A stretch of DNA of 64,000 nucleotides from the NCBI GenBank assembly GCA_030248195.1, contig JASAND010020615.1, forward strand, positions 1 to 64,000, in the 5' to 3' direction. This DNA is from Trissonchulus latispiculum. Taxonomy: Eukaryota; Nematoda; Enoplea; Enoplida; Ironidae. Numbering within the stretch: the first letter of the stretch is position 1; the number at the start of each line of letters is the position of its first letter. Below the pieces are notes generated by a model. It was not told where the DNA came from. It did not search any database and worked only from the letters and a program-made list of their open reading frames with translations. Of this stretch, positions 43,729 through 55,227 are shown piece after piece. Made by a program: the position numbers and the translations under genes.

Positions 43729-46068
43729 ATATATGTGGCGGGGCGGGTATATTTTGTTTATGTTGGCCCGTATTGGTATAAAGGGTGGTGGTTTTGTGAT
43801 CTCTAAATTTGTTTCCACTTGCATGCGTAAATTTTCACATTAACTTTTCGTGTAGCACTGCTTCTAGTTTCTTTAGTGCATTTCTTGATTAGATAATTTC
43901 TTCTATTCACCTTTGTGATAAATTTGAATTTTCTCTTGTCCTTCATGATAAAATTTTCTTCTGTTTTCATCAAAAATTGAATAAATTCGACTTTTAGTAC
44001 AAATTGAATAAATTTGATTTTTATTACAAATTGAATAAATTTGATTGTTATTCCAAATTGAGTAAACGAATACACCTTTTTCTATTGATAGTTATTCTCT
44101 GAATCTTGAAATTTTGATTATGACATTATACATGGGCGGGTATTTTGTATTTCTTGCATTTTATCATATTAATTTTTAACCGTATAGGCAATAGTACTGG
44201 GGTATTCTTAACACCGTGCCGTACCTCGGCGGGTCCGTGGTTGCTCGCCGCCTGCGCTTCCCCCGTAGGGGAGGTAACGGTGGGCGGTCAACCCCGGACC
44301 GGCATTTTTGACTCTTGAGAATTATTTTCCGTTTTCAATGACTTGGCGTCTCCTGCGGTGCCTGCGTTTCCCCCGTAGGGGAGATAACGGTTCCGCCGGT
44401 TTCTGCCTACACTCTCTAAATTAATCGGGCCTCATATATATGTACTGCGGGCTTTTGCCCAATTATTTTTGTTTGTTACTGTTAGGCATCATGCCTATAT
44501 GCTTACCCATATATACACATGCTGTATTTTATTCCATTTTTGTTTGTCTGTTCTGTATTATACTTATCGTCCCCTTCCCGCCCCCCCCCTGTCCCTCTTG
44601 ACGGCGAGTGTTCCCCTGTTATACTGTTTGTTTGTTTGTTACTGTAATTTCCCCCTATGTGATACGGGTTGGCCCCTATGTTTACATCTGGTGCTAGGAC
44701 GGGCCTGGTTCGGTGTCTGGAAGGCTGGCGGCAATGGTTTTGGTCGAGCGGGCGCTTGATGCCGAGGGGCATCCGCCCAGTGGTCCGGAGGTTTTGGTCC
44801 GGTGATGTGGTATGGGATTTTTTCCCAAGGTACCTTGGAATCTGAAATCTCTCCCGCAGCCTGGAGTCATTTATGATTGTTTTGAACTGTTTGAAGTCAA
44901 TTTTGTGGTGCTTGTTGTGAACCCGGTTGTACGTCCCCCTACCTCGTCCGTCCCCCCTCCCCCTTTCCCCCTTCTTTTACTAACTGTTGTTCACTGTCTA
45001 TATTTTTATGTACTCTACAGATTTAGCCTTAACCTTGGTTGGGTGGGGTCTTTGGTCATTGTTTGGGGTCTCTTCTCCGGGGGTAAAATTTCTTAAATTA
45101 ATTTCTAAATTTCATTTTCCTGTTTCTACTTTCCGAGATTTCATCTCCGGGTGGGGTGGTTCCCTCTAGCTCAGCTTGGCTGTTTTATATGTGCTGTACG
45201 TTATTCCATTTTTCTTAATCTTTTCGGGTCTTTGTTTCTCTTAACATGGTGTTTGTTTCGCTTTCCTTTCTAAAAATAGTCACGGGTTTACTTTAATTCA
45301 AAATTTCTATATACTTCTACTGCCATTATTCCTGCCTTATCTTTTGCCATGTCTATTTTTGAGCAGCTATGCCAATATTGCTTTATTTTGTGCTTTATAA
45401 TTTTGTGGCATTTATTAAAGATTCTACTATATTTTTGTATGTCGGGGCAGGCAGGTGCTCAGGGGAGACCACCCTTTTGAGTTTGAAATACTCTCCTTTC
45501 TGATTTACTTCGCTCCTCTGGAGCATTTGAAATTGAGTCTCCCCTCGAGCCTCGCTGCCTTCCCCCTTTAAGATTCGACATTATATATTTGAATTTCTCT
45601 TCTATTTCTATATTTCTTACTTGAAATTTTCTTCCTTTAATTTTTCTGAGCGCTTTTGTTGGCACTCGCTTTTGCTTATATTATTCCTATACTTTATAGT
45701 ATATAGTATATATAAATTTATATCTTCGGATTATGTCCTGTTTTGTAATGTGCGCTCTAGTCGCGGCTGAATCGCTTGTCCCAATTTTCTTTGTATTTGT
45801 ATTTATGTGTCGGCAAAGTCCGTTATATGTGAATGTACCCCCGGTATGTTCCGGCGTAGTTTTACCCGTGTCTCGGCAAAACCCAAAAATGTATAAAACA
45901 TGGGGTCGAGTAATTCCCGGTGTCCAAAGTGAACCGAGGAAACATTTTATCATTTTTTCCCATTTTTCTAAAACACATTTTATCTATACTAGTAGCTATG
46001 GTAAGTAGGCTAACGTAAATTTTAGTACTAACCTATGTGCCTGGAGGCCGCGGCGAGGGCGCGCGTTT
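43729..46068 (+). other. 3' non-coding interior of the nested LTR element
   Basis: No coding support; frames at 44469-45169 are low-complexity or hydrophobic by composition. Contains a pair of hairpins 110 bp apart (44251-44282 and 44361-44392) and a long T-rich stretch. Such long untranslated regions between the last ORF and the PPT occur in some gypsy elements. Confidence 0.5.
44251..44392 (+). repeat. Paired CCCC-GTA-GGGG hairpins, 110 bp apart
   Basis: CCTGCGCTTCCCCCGTAGGGG at 44251 and CCTGCGTTTCCCCCGTAGGGG at 44361 are each followed by GAG-R-TAACGGT. They form a CCCC/GGGG stem with a GTA loop and conserved flanks, while the intervening DNA is unrelated. A structural RNA role or duplicated palindromic unit is possible. 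Confidence 0.55.
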
Positions 46069-46085
46069 CAAAAGAGGGGGTAATC
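46069..46085 (+). promoter_or_regulatory. Polypurine tract of the nested LTR element
   Basis: AAAAGAGGGGGTAA immediately precedes the 3' LTR start TGTAG at 46086. A purine run at this place primes plus-strand DNA synthesis in LTR elements and fixes the element's orientation as plus. Confidence 0.65.
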
Positions 46086-46656
46086 TGTAGAATATTTCCT
46101 TGATTTTACCCTAAAATATTCAAAAGTGGGTGCTAACTTTATGAAAAATCAATCTAAATTCTACTGCTGTGTACGGTCCAACGCCGTACATAGCTAATTC
46201 ATTTTCTCTTTCATTTTGAGCGCAAATTCATTCAGTCTAGATTCAAATCTCGTATCAACTGGTGGTTTGGGCGCCCACTTATTTCTCTGCTACCGTGGGT
46301 GTCCAATTCGAGTTTGGTTTGGGGGTCATCTCCCCGCTTTCACTCCCCCTTTGGGTGTAAGGTTTGTTCGTGTCTTGTGTGAAACTTTGTGAATTTAAAT
46401 TTTATGCTTGCCTTGAACTTTTATATTCAAGTTCCGGTCTGTAAAGTTATTTGAGTTTTGAATATTATTGTTTTGGTTGAATTTTGGTATTTTGTTTAAG
46501 GAAAGTAAATCCGTGTTAAAATTTAGGGCTGTGTCGTCTTTTATTCTGTAGGTTAGCGGTTAAGTAGGGAGTACCAGACATATTACACACTCTCTACGAA
46601 CCTCTAATCTTTATTGAGAATACAAATCATTTATTGAGAATATTCAATATTCGACA
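46086..46656 (+). repeat. 3' LTR of the nested element
   Basis: A 571-bp LTR with TG...CA ends, preceded by the PPT and followed by the CCAG duplication. It contains a TTTGTTTAAGG-type region, two CTTTATTGAGAAT-like words (46608, 46632) and hairpin-prone sequence. Confidence 0.75.
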
Positions 46657-46660
46657 CCAG

Positions 46661-46800
46661 AAGAGTAGGAAAAGGGCATCAAAAAATAAGAATATTTTGG
46701 AGGCAAAATAACCTCCCAACTCTAGAAATCTTTCCAGGCTGACGAAATTGAGCGCCTAGAGTTGAATAGGAGAATTAGCTAAGGAACCGAGGTTCCCACA
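46661..46800 (-). repeat. Gypsy 5' LTR, outer part
   Basis: Continuation of the minus-strand gypsy LTR beyond the nested insertion. It includes hairpins GGAGG-CAAAATA-ACCTCC and GGAACC-GA-GGTTCC and ends CCCACA at 46800 (TGTGGG in the element's orientation). The outer boundary is inferred from TG/CA only, because no second LTR copy was found. Confidence 0.4.
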
Positions 46801-49155
46801 CGAGAGTACAATTTTCATTTGTCGTTCGTAAAGATAGCACTCCATTTTAAATGAATTTAGATGAAATCAAGAGAGATATCAAGAAATACTTCACACTAGC
46901 TGAAAGAACATAAAACGAGCTTTACAACGATATGCATATTTCTTCTGTAAGTGGTTTTTATCAAAAGTTACAAGCGGTTGAATATATGGCAAAATTACAT
47001 TGACCATTCCCATCGCGAATGGCAAAGTAAAAACTAATTGTTCGAAAATGAATTCCACAGGGTTTGTCATGATGCTTTTGTTTTGGATTTGTTTATTATT
47101 TTATGAAATACACTATGAAACTTATTAAAAGCATATTGCATGCGTAAAACAGAAGCGACTAGTGCGGAATCTTTTAAATTTTTTCTCACAAATGCTTCAA
47201 CCATGCTTGCTCAAATTTTGCACGTACGTTTATTGGAGAGGTACGCAGGGACAATTTTTTAGTTTTTATTTAAAACGTATATTCCGTGAAATACTGATTT
47301 TCAAAGATTTTGAACATGAATAAATTTCTCAAAATTGTATAAATCCAGAAACTAACAAAATTGCCCCTGCATTACGTTTATTTATACACTTGTGCAAAAG
47401 TTGAGCTAATTTCATTTGTACGCTAATGAATGACACTGTTTTGAAAATTTAAACTTATCCCTGTTGTGTAGATCGCAAGCCAATCACTGGATTCTTCATA
47501 TTCTATAGATCGCGAGTATTTGACACCAGCTACCACTGCTGAAAGTTTGAAACGGATTGGTTGAAAAATGAACTCAGGAGAAACGTTCCCGGTAATCCAA
47601 GCGCCTTCTTAAGCTGGTAGTACCACAAGCGGGATTCTCTAAATCTAGGTATGGACGAAGCAATTTTGACAAACTTTAGGTGAACCTAGTTTGGTTGGCA
47701 AGCTGTCTTTGCACAAAATTTTGGTGTCAAAGAGCGCATAATTGGCTGATTACCATTATGGCATTGCGTAGGCGCAAATAATCAAACTTCATTTAAGGTG
47801 GTTGTACCACTAGCGGGATTTTCTACCTAAGTTTGGTATAAATGAAGCAAACATGATGAAACCATTGGTGAAACACGTTTGGTTGGCAGGCTATTTTTGC
47901 ACAAAATTTTGGTGTCTGAGAGTACCGCTAATGAATCGGCTTGCTACCATCACGACTTTGCGCATGCGCAAATAATCAAAATTTTAGGTAAGCCCTATCT
48001 ACTAAATTTCAATCTACCATAAGAAACAGCACAAAAAGAGCTATAAAATGATGTAGATATCTTTTCTGTACGTTGTTTCTATCAAAAGTTACAGATAGTT
48101 TTACATACGGTTGATTTACGTTGACCGTTTGCACCTGCAATCTAAAGTAATAGCGGTTTATCCAAAAAAACTAAATCTATTAAGTGTTAAAGGTTGTTAG
48201 TGTGTTACTTATGTGTATTATTTAACAAAAACACTATTCAGCTGCTTGAAAGCAATGTAAATTCCCAAAACTAAAGCAAACAATGTAAAGTTACAAAATC
48301 TTTGGTTTTGATTTTCTCGTAACTGCTTCAACCAAACTTGACCTAGATTGTAGATATGTTCCATGTCTGCATACGCTCTGGCCGTTTTCTTTGCTTCTGG
48401 AAAATCAGAATAGTAGGCAAGATATAAAATTTGCAAATATTTGAAATAAGCTAAAAACGGAAAACTCATTTTTATGAAAAACTAAAGGCGAAGGCTAAGG
48501 CGAACATAAAGCCCCTCTGCCCACCCCTCAAAATGGAGTCAAAACACGAGAAAAAATGCAAAATTTTCGCCAAAATTGTAGCTTTCGAAAAAAATTTGAA
48601 ACAATTGGTTAGAAATAGTTAAAAACGCTAAAAAAGGTTTTAAAACGCAATATTAAGTAGTTTCTCATTGGATTTATGTAGAAAATAGTAGATTTTATGT
48701 CGGAAAGCTTTCATTTTCAGCTGAAAAGAATTTGGGTACAGCTTTTGTAAAAATTACCGATTTTTGAGACCCCCCAAGCGGGTTTTGGACCTCCATCACT
48801 TTGGCCCCCCCCAAATGCGTGACCAAACGATTGAATAGTACTAATCGCTTAATCACGTTTGATCACGTTTGTTCCACGATAAAGTTTCGTTTGTTCCGAT
48901 TTGAGTAAAAAGAAATTTTCAAAAAACTGTACCTATGCGTTAACTTCATGCCAGCCCCCCCACAAATTAATATTTTGAAAAACTATTGGTGTCATTAGAA
49001 AGCTGACGTTTGATCACCTACAAATTTCGTTTGGTCACAAGTATTTCTAACGCAAGCGGGAGAAGTAAATCTTTGAATTCAATTTTTTTCAATCAGAAAA
49101 TGGCTTAGCGAAGACAATTGGTCGGGGGTTTCGAAATCGAATAAAGGCGGGAGAT
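46801..49155. repeat. Diverged direct repeats, non-coding
   Basis: About 46895-47230 and 48015-48360 are diverged direct copies (ATCAAAAGTTACA, ACATTGACC-type and TGCTTCAACCA blocks). Between them 47598-47790 and 47796-47985 are tandem units of about 195 bp, both with TGGTAGTACCAC/TGGTTGTACCAC, GCACAAAATTTTGGTGTC and GCGCAAATAATCAAA. No genes are seen. 48480-49100 is unique AT-rich sequence. Confidence 0.6.
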
Positions 49156-49643
49156 CATAGGTGTGATTGGGGGGGGGGGGTAACCCCCCTCCCCAGCCAT
49201 TTTTCCAAACCCCCCCAGAAATTTTTGGGGTCCCCGGCCCCCCCAACTGGCCCCAGCCGAAGGCGCGAAAATTGGCCAAAAATTTGGCATTTTTAGTGCA
49301 AATTTTACAAAATTTTTTCAAAAAAAGTCCAAATTTTGGGCTTAACGTGTTTATTATCGCGAGAAATACACGTTTATAACGGTTTTTATGGACTTCTAGA
49401 CTCAATATTGACCTTATTCTGGACTCGGAAACATGTTGGCAATCAAGTTTTCGAGTTTAAAAACACTGTCTCATGTTAAAATTACTTAATGATTTTATGT
49501 TTTTCGGCAATTGGCTGAAAATGCGATTTTTGGCATAAAATTAGAAAATTTTTTTGGGGGAGGTTTGGGGGGGTCGTGGGGGGGGGTTGGGGGGAGTCTA
49601 AAAAGGGGCCCCCCAAAATTCCGGGGGAGGGGGCCCCCCCAAC
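49156..49643. repeat. G-rich TIR repeat G1, copy A
   Basis: Starts CATAGGTGTGATTGGGG. The interior contains the blocks CGAAAATTGGCCAAAAA, ACGTGTTTATTATCGCGAG and ACATGTTGGCAATCAAG, then long G/C runs. It shares the interior with copy B and preserves the uninterrupted site of the MITE insertion seen in copy B. Fragments of the same family occur inverted at about 2725-2760. Confidence 0.75.
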
Positions 49644-51171
49644 CATAGGTGTAATGGGGGGGGGTAACCCCCCCAGCCATTTTTTCAAACCCCCCCAGAA
49701 ATTTTTGGGGGCCCCGGCCCCAGTGGCGGATCCAGGATTTAGAAAAGGGGGGGGGCCGCGGAAAAATTTTTGGGGGGGGGTAACCAAATTTTTCCGGGGG
49801 GGGGGGGGTTTTCGGGGGGGGGAGAATTTTTTTACACAAGAAGCAAACGGGGGGTCTGGGGGGCAGAGCCCTCCAGAAGTTGAAGAATTTTTTGAAATTG
49901 GAAAAAAATCCGTCATGCAAACTTTTGAAAAGATTAAATAAATAAAATGGAGATATACATGTAATAGTAACTTACGAAGTGAAAAACTTGCAGTAAAATA
50001 GTATAAGTATATACAAGGAATGGTGGCAATAAAGAGGACAAGTTACAAGGACAACAAAAATAATGCGCGAAACGGGGGGTCTGGGGGGCAGAGTCCCCCA
50101 GAAGTTGAAGAATTTTTTGAAATCGTGGAAAATTCAGCAATTCAAATGTTTAAAAAGATTATTAAAAAGAGTTATTGAGTTGTATATATAATCGATCAGT
50201 GGAAAACCAAAACGGGAATTGGATGCTTTTCAGAATTTTTCACTTCCACGATTTATTCTAGAGCACTTTCAGAAGCTGCCAATTATCAATCTTGCATTGC
50301 CCATTTATATATATATATATATATATATACGTTACGAAAGCAAAATAAAATTTGTAAATATATGTATATATAAGCCGGTATATAGTCATAAAATAAACTG
50401 AAGGCGTTGAGTAAAATTAATTATATATATACTTACAAAACAGGAAAGGAAACGAAATAGAAGACACTTTAAGAGACAAGTTCTGTCACAGAACTAAGTA
50501 CGTAATAAAGCAGCACAGAAGCATAAGTGCGCCGCAGCCGAAATTTTTTAATAATTTGTGAAATTTATTAAAATTATGCTTAATTTTCACTCGAAATATG
50601 CATTATAAACAGCTGAAAAAATTTTCTAGGGGGGGGCCCGGCATGTCAAAGGAGGGGGCCCAAATCGCAAAGGGGGGGGCCCCGGGCCCCCGGGCCCCCC
50701 CCCCCTGGATCCGCCACTGCCCGGCCCCCCCCCCAACGGGGGGGGGGGGGGGGTAGTCGCGCCGACGGCGCGAAAATTGGCCAAAAATTGGGCATTTTTA
50801 GGACAAATTTTGCAAAGTTTTTCAAAAAAGTCAAAATTTTTGGCTTAACGTGTTTATTATCGCGAGAAATACACGTTTATAACGGTTTTATGGACTTGTA
50901 GACTCAATATTGACCTTATTCTAGACTCAGAAACATGTTGACAATCAAGTTTTCGAGTTTAAAAACACTGTCTAATGTTAAAATTACTTAATGATTTCAT
51001 GTTTTTCGGCATTAGCAATGGCTGAAAATGCGATTTTTGGCATAAAAATAGAAAAAATTTTTTGGGGGAGGTTTGGGGGGGTCGTGGAGGGGTTTGGGGG
51101 GGTCTAATAAGGGGGGCCCCCAGAATTCCGGGGGAGGGGGCCCCCCAACCCAAATCCCCGTTACACCTATG
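49644..51171. mobile_element. G-rich TIR element G1, copy B, carrying a MITE
   Basis: Begins CATAGGTGTAATGGG and ends CCCGTTACACCTATG, giving inverted termini. About 520 bp remains after subtracting the nested 999-bp MITE and its duplication. It lies head-to-tail with copy A. The last 30 bp is tandemly repeated just beyond the end (51172-51201). Non-coding; G runs dominate both ends. Confidence 0.7.
49721..50719. mobile_element. hAT-like MITE, 999 bp, with 8-bp target duplication
   Basis: Termini CAGTGGCGGATCCAGG and CCTGGATCCGCCACTG are perfect 16-bp inverted repeats. CCCGGCCC flanks both sides (49713-49720, 50720-50727), an 8-bp target duplication as hAT transposases make. The paralogous repeat copy A at 49156-49643 shows the empty site. 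The interior is non-coding, with two copies of a GGGGGGTCTGGGGGGCAGAG / CCAGAAGTTGAAGAATTTTT motif (49849, 50071) and a short TA tract (50308-50328). Confidence 0.9.
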
Positions 51172-51850
<679 letters not shown>

Positions 51851-52196
51851 ATTTCTGAGTTGAAGCGAAGGTGCTGTTTCCTGAAGTATATATATATAGT
51901 AATCAAACAAACCTAGTCAAAAACAACTTATATTAGCTTCTAAAATCTATTTTTTGCAACTGTTTATCGCTGATTTCTGGCCACTTTTATGAATTTTGGG
52001 AAACGTTTCAAAAAATTGAAAAATTTGTGAAAATAGCATTTTTCTCGTTTTTGAGACCTCGTTTTGGGGGGAAGGGGTTCTGTTCTGTTTCCAACTTGGG
52101 GGAGTAGATAAGGCATAAGGGAGTCTGGCCTTCTCGTAAGGTGGGTGGAGTCTCACAGGAGACAAATTGATAGATTTTTTGATTGATATTTATGAA
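51851..52196. other. AT-rich spacer
   Basis: No gene or element end recognised; contains short TATA runs near 51885. Continues into the tandem duplication at 52197. Confidence 0.5.
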
Positions 52197-52530
52197 ATCA
52201 TCTACTCTGTTTGCCCTAAGATGTCTTGACGGGTTAAGGCACCCTGGGGGATTCCTAGACAGTCAAAAATCAAATCTCGAGCTTATTAGTGGCTATATAT
52301 ATGTCGCGTGCAAATGGTGTTCCCGTGCAAATGGTCATTTGCACGGAAAAACTAAAATCATAATATCATCTACTCTGTTTGCCCTAAGATGTCTCGACGG
52401 GTTAAGGGTAAGGCACCCTGGGGGATTCCTAGACAGTGAAAAATCAAATCTCGAGCTTATTAGTGGCTATATATATGTCGCGTGCAAATGGTGTTCCCGT
52501 GCAAATGGTCATTTGCACGGAAAAACCGTG
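52197..52530. repeat. Tandem duplication (two units of about 170 bp)
   Basis: Units 52197-52363 and 52364-52530 both run from ATCATCTACTCTGTTTGCCC through GGGGGATTCCTAGACAGT and CTCGAGCTTATTAGTGGCTA into the GTGCAAAT palindromes. The second unit carries a 6-bp insertion (GGGTAA). They are about 97% identical, so the duplication is recent. Confidence 0.85.
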
Positions 52531-53286
52531 CAAATGGTGATTTGCATGGCCGCATCGTGCAAATGATAATTTGCACGGCAAGTTCCCGTGCAAATTACCA
52601 TTTGCACGGGAATTGCCGTGCAAATCACCATTTGAACGATAACCGGCTTGCAAATGCGTTCAGCAGCAGCTGCAGGTCTCAAGCTTCATTTTTACTTAAT
52701 TTCCTGTAATGTAAACATAATTTGCATCAATTGTTCTCATTTACCTTGCAAGTAAAGGCTTCCATCACATCTTCGTGGCAAACAAACCAGCTGTATACCA
52801 GATCCCTGTGATTAATGGGTATCGGCTCCTCTGCGTCGCTTTCAGTTTGTGAAGCAACGTCACTTTCAGTGGATGATTGACTTTCAGCTACATCCAAAAC
52901 TACTATCGAGGAGAATGCATCTTTAGGTTCCATGCAAGTTCAACAAGTAGGCGAATTGCCACTGAAGTACTAGTTTAGCTAGTGACTAATGTTATAGCAT
53001 GGTATTTAGTCTTAGCAAGCGATCAAGTAGCAGTTGCTAGCAAAAATAAAGTTTAAAAATCTGAAAAACATGAATTGGCACCGTAAGTATTACCTTAACC
53101 AGCAGTTGAACGCATTTGCACGGCAGTTCCCGTGCAAATAATGATAATTTGCACGGGAACTTGCAGTGCAAATCATTTGCACGATGCGGCCATGCAAATA
53201 ACTATTTGCACGATTTTTCCGTGCAAATTACTATTTGCACGGGAACACCATTTGCACGCGACATATACAGCATGTATATATAGCCA
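52287..53286. mobile_element. Fold-back element built of GTGCAAAT/ATTTGCAC palindromes
   Basis: The left arm (to about 52660) and right arm (53110-53286) are inverted relatives with matching order of small palindromes and outer ends GGCTATATATATGTCGCG against CGCGACATATA...TATATATAGCC. Each arm is a string of hairpins such as CCCGTGCAAAT-N7-ATTTGCACGGG (53129-53157). There are roughly twenty half-sites in all, and a few read ATTTGCAT/ATGCAAAT. The centre (52690-53100) is unique and contains a possible coding exon on the minus strand. Confidence 0.75.
52745..52933 (-). CDS. Possible coding exon inside the palindrome element
   Basis: A minus-strand ATG at 52933 opens a 63-codon frame (MEPKDAFSSIVVLDVAES..., an S/T/D/E-rich centre, then HRDLVYSWFVCHEDVMEAF and TCK). 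It runs exactly into a consensus donor AAG|GTAAAT at 52745/52744, phase 0. Protein-like composition plus a precise donor suggest a first coding exon, of a transposon protein or a host gene. No downstream exon was found to the left, and I recognise no family. Confidence 0.35.
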
Positions 53287-53431
53287 TGGGGTGAAAAAAA
53301 CCCACCCCCTTTTTGGGGGAAAAAAACCCACCCGCCTCCTGGGTCACGGGTTGGAGCTAGGAGCTCCAAAACATACCAGCAGAAAGCGCGACTCTTTCTA
53401 ACCTATGTGTGCAAAGATCAGGTCATTTGGT
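53287..53431. repeat. AAAAAACCCACCC repeat spacer
   Basis: Contains GGGTGAAAAAAACCCACCC, GGGGGAAAAAAACCCACCC and a GGAGCTAGGAGCTCC hairpin. The CCCAC/GGGGAAAA words recur at 53650-53690 and 54160-54210 inside repeat R1 copy 2. Confidence 0.5.
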
Positions 53432-54325
53432 TCACTCTTGCTCATTTTATGACATTTTGAAAATGATACCTACTTTTTGGTCCAACCTTCCAAAAATTTG
53501 GCAAAAGTTTGAACCGATGTAACTTTTGACTGGGTGGGGCTAGAAAAGTTTTGCAAATATCTGCAATGATGGCAAGTCTTCCTCTTTGCACACAGCAAAA
53601 ATTAGACCGATCCAATGCACCGTTAGACTGGCACATTGCCAAACGTGGCGGGGAAAAAAACCCACTTTGGGGGGAAAAAACCCACCCAAATTTTTTTGAA
53701 AAATTTTTTACCAGCTCAACTGGGAAACAATTCGGGACTGTAGTACGATATTATCGAGGACGCTGCGTCACCCTGTGCTGTCAGATTTGGACAATTTTGA
53801 ATACTTGGGTAGCTAGAGGCATAAAACCCTAAAAGTGCAATTTCGCTGCTGGATGACCCAGCAGAGGTCTAATTGTGACTTTTAATAGCCAATTGTACGT
53901 AAAAAACCATTCTCTACACGTTAGAATAATAAGTTTTATCAAATTACATCGTTTTTAGCATTTTTCAAAAATTGCCCTATGTTTATGTGTTAAACTTTAT
54001 GAAACCTGTCCATTTGATGCTGCATTTTCAATGGCACATGAGATCTCAAAAAAAGCTACCTAGGTCGGGTTTTTTGACTCATACTAACTAAAAAAGAGTT
54101 GAATTTTACACAGGAAGTGTCAGAATCGCGCTACGACAATTTTTAGTACCTGTGAGGGGTGGGTTATTTTCCCCCCATTTGGGTTTTTCCCCCCATTGGG
54201 TTTTTTCCCCCGCTACTTTTTGCATTATACCGGCCTAACGGTACAACCTAGAGAAGTGCAAATGGGCTTAAAAGAAAGTTCTAAGTACGCCAAGTACGAT
54301 GGTATATAGAGTTCTCAGCTAGCCC
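53432..54325 (+). repeat. Dispersed repeat R1, copy 2
   Basis: Direct relative of 613-1185 (same block order). Extra sequence between about 53954 and 54282 includes GGGAAAAAACCCACC-like tracts. Non-coding; ORFs overlap the copies without conservation. Confidence 0.75.
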
Positions 54326-55227
54326 TTATAACAAAAAAGTTCCAGCCAAAATCCGAAAAAGTGGGTTCCCCCCCCATGGCTATATATGTTTAACATATGG
54401 CTGAGGCTTGGGCTTACCGTAGTCTCAGGCGCAGGGTTTTTTTTGGTCGCCGAACTTTAGGCCAAATGGCCTCAACGACTCAAATTTTTTAGGCCATGAG
54501 CCAAAAAATTTAGGCCATCCAAATTTTGTTAATTTTTAGATTGTGCGTTATTGTACGCAGTGTTACAATTACAGTTATCATGTATTCACGCGTTATATAT
54601 TCAAAAATCGCTGTTTAACAACAAAAATCGCCATCGTCACTGTTTAACAGACCAGAAAAACTACGATTTTACCTTAAAATTGCAGAAACAAAACCTTGTT
54701 AGCATAGACATAATAGTGCACGACAGTATTAATGAATTAATGAATTTTTATTGTAAATTAAAACAGGTAGGAGCATACGAGTATATATAGAGAACCAAAG
54801 AAAGAAAAAATTAAACAATTAATTAATTAATTAAATTAACAGAAATAAAGTTAAACTACATCTTAAATAGCATTTCTTCGATGAAATCTTTATAATAGTA
54901 AATGAAATTATATATATATAACTAGAATGTGTATTTATAAGTGCAAATAGACAATGTACTGGCAGCTGGCGCAGCCCAGAAATACAAGTGAAAATGTATA
55001 AATTCGCGCCGAAGGCGCGAAAAATATTTTAGAAAATTGCTGTTTTTACTTAAAAATCAACAAAATTTAACTGGGTTTTCGTCGAAAAATTTAGGCCAAA
55101 TGGCCTCAACGGCCAAAATTTTTTAGGCCATTGACTCATATGTAAATTTAGGCCATGGCCTAAGCTATGGCCTAAAAAACCTTGCTCAGGCGTAGGCTGA
55201 GGCTTAGGTTTAGGCTTAGGCTTCCTT
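54326..55227. repeat. AGGCCAAATGGCCT direct repeats, AT-rich interior
   Basis: TTTAGGCCAAATGGCCTCAACG followed by TTTTTTAGGCCAT occurs at 54461-54500 and 55091-55135 in direct orientation. The interior is AT-rich; its 79-codon frame (54551-54790) is not supported. TTAGGCTTAGGCTT-like words near 55200 are local and short. Confidence 0.5.

Larger units (their letters stand above)
43199..46656 (+). mobile_element. Nested plus-strand LTR retrotransposon, internally deleted
   Basis: LTR termini TGTAGAAT (43199) and ATTCGACA (46656) are flanked by the 4-bp direct duplication CCAG (43195-43198 and 46657-46660), as Ty3/gypsy-class or BEL integrases produce. The 5' LTR (43199-43524) is identical or nearly so to the first 325 bp of the 3' LTR (46086-46656) but lacks the last 246 bp. 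A deletion has removed U5, the PBS, gag and nearly all of pol. What remains is a short coding tail and about 2.3 kb of 3' non-coding sequence. The high LTR identity suggests a young insertion. Confidence 0.75.

Noticed and set aside
55195..55225. TTAGGCTTAGGCTT-like words resembling a TTAGGC telomere repeat
   Set aside because: Only two or three imperfect units inside a dispersed repeat; no array and no terminal context.
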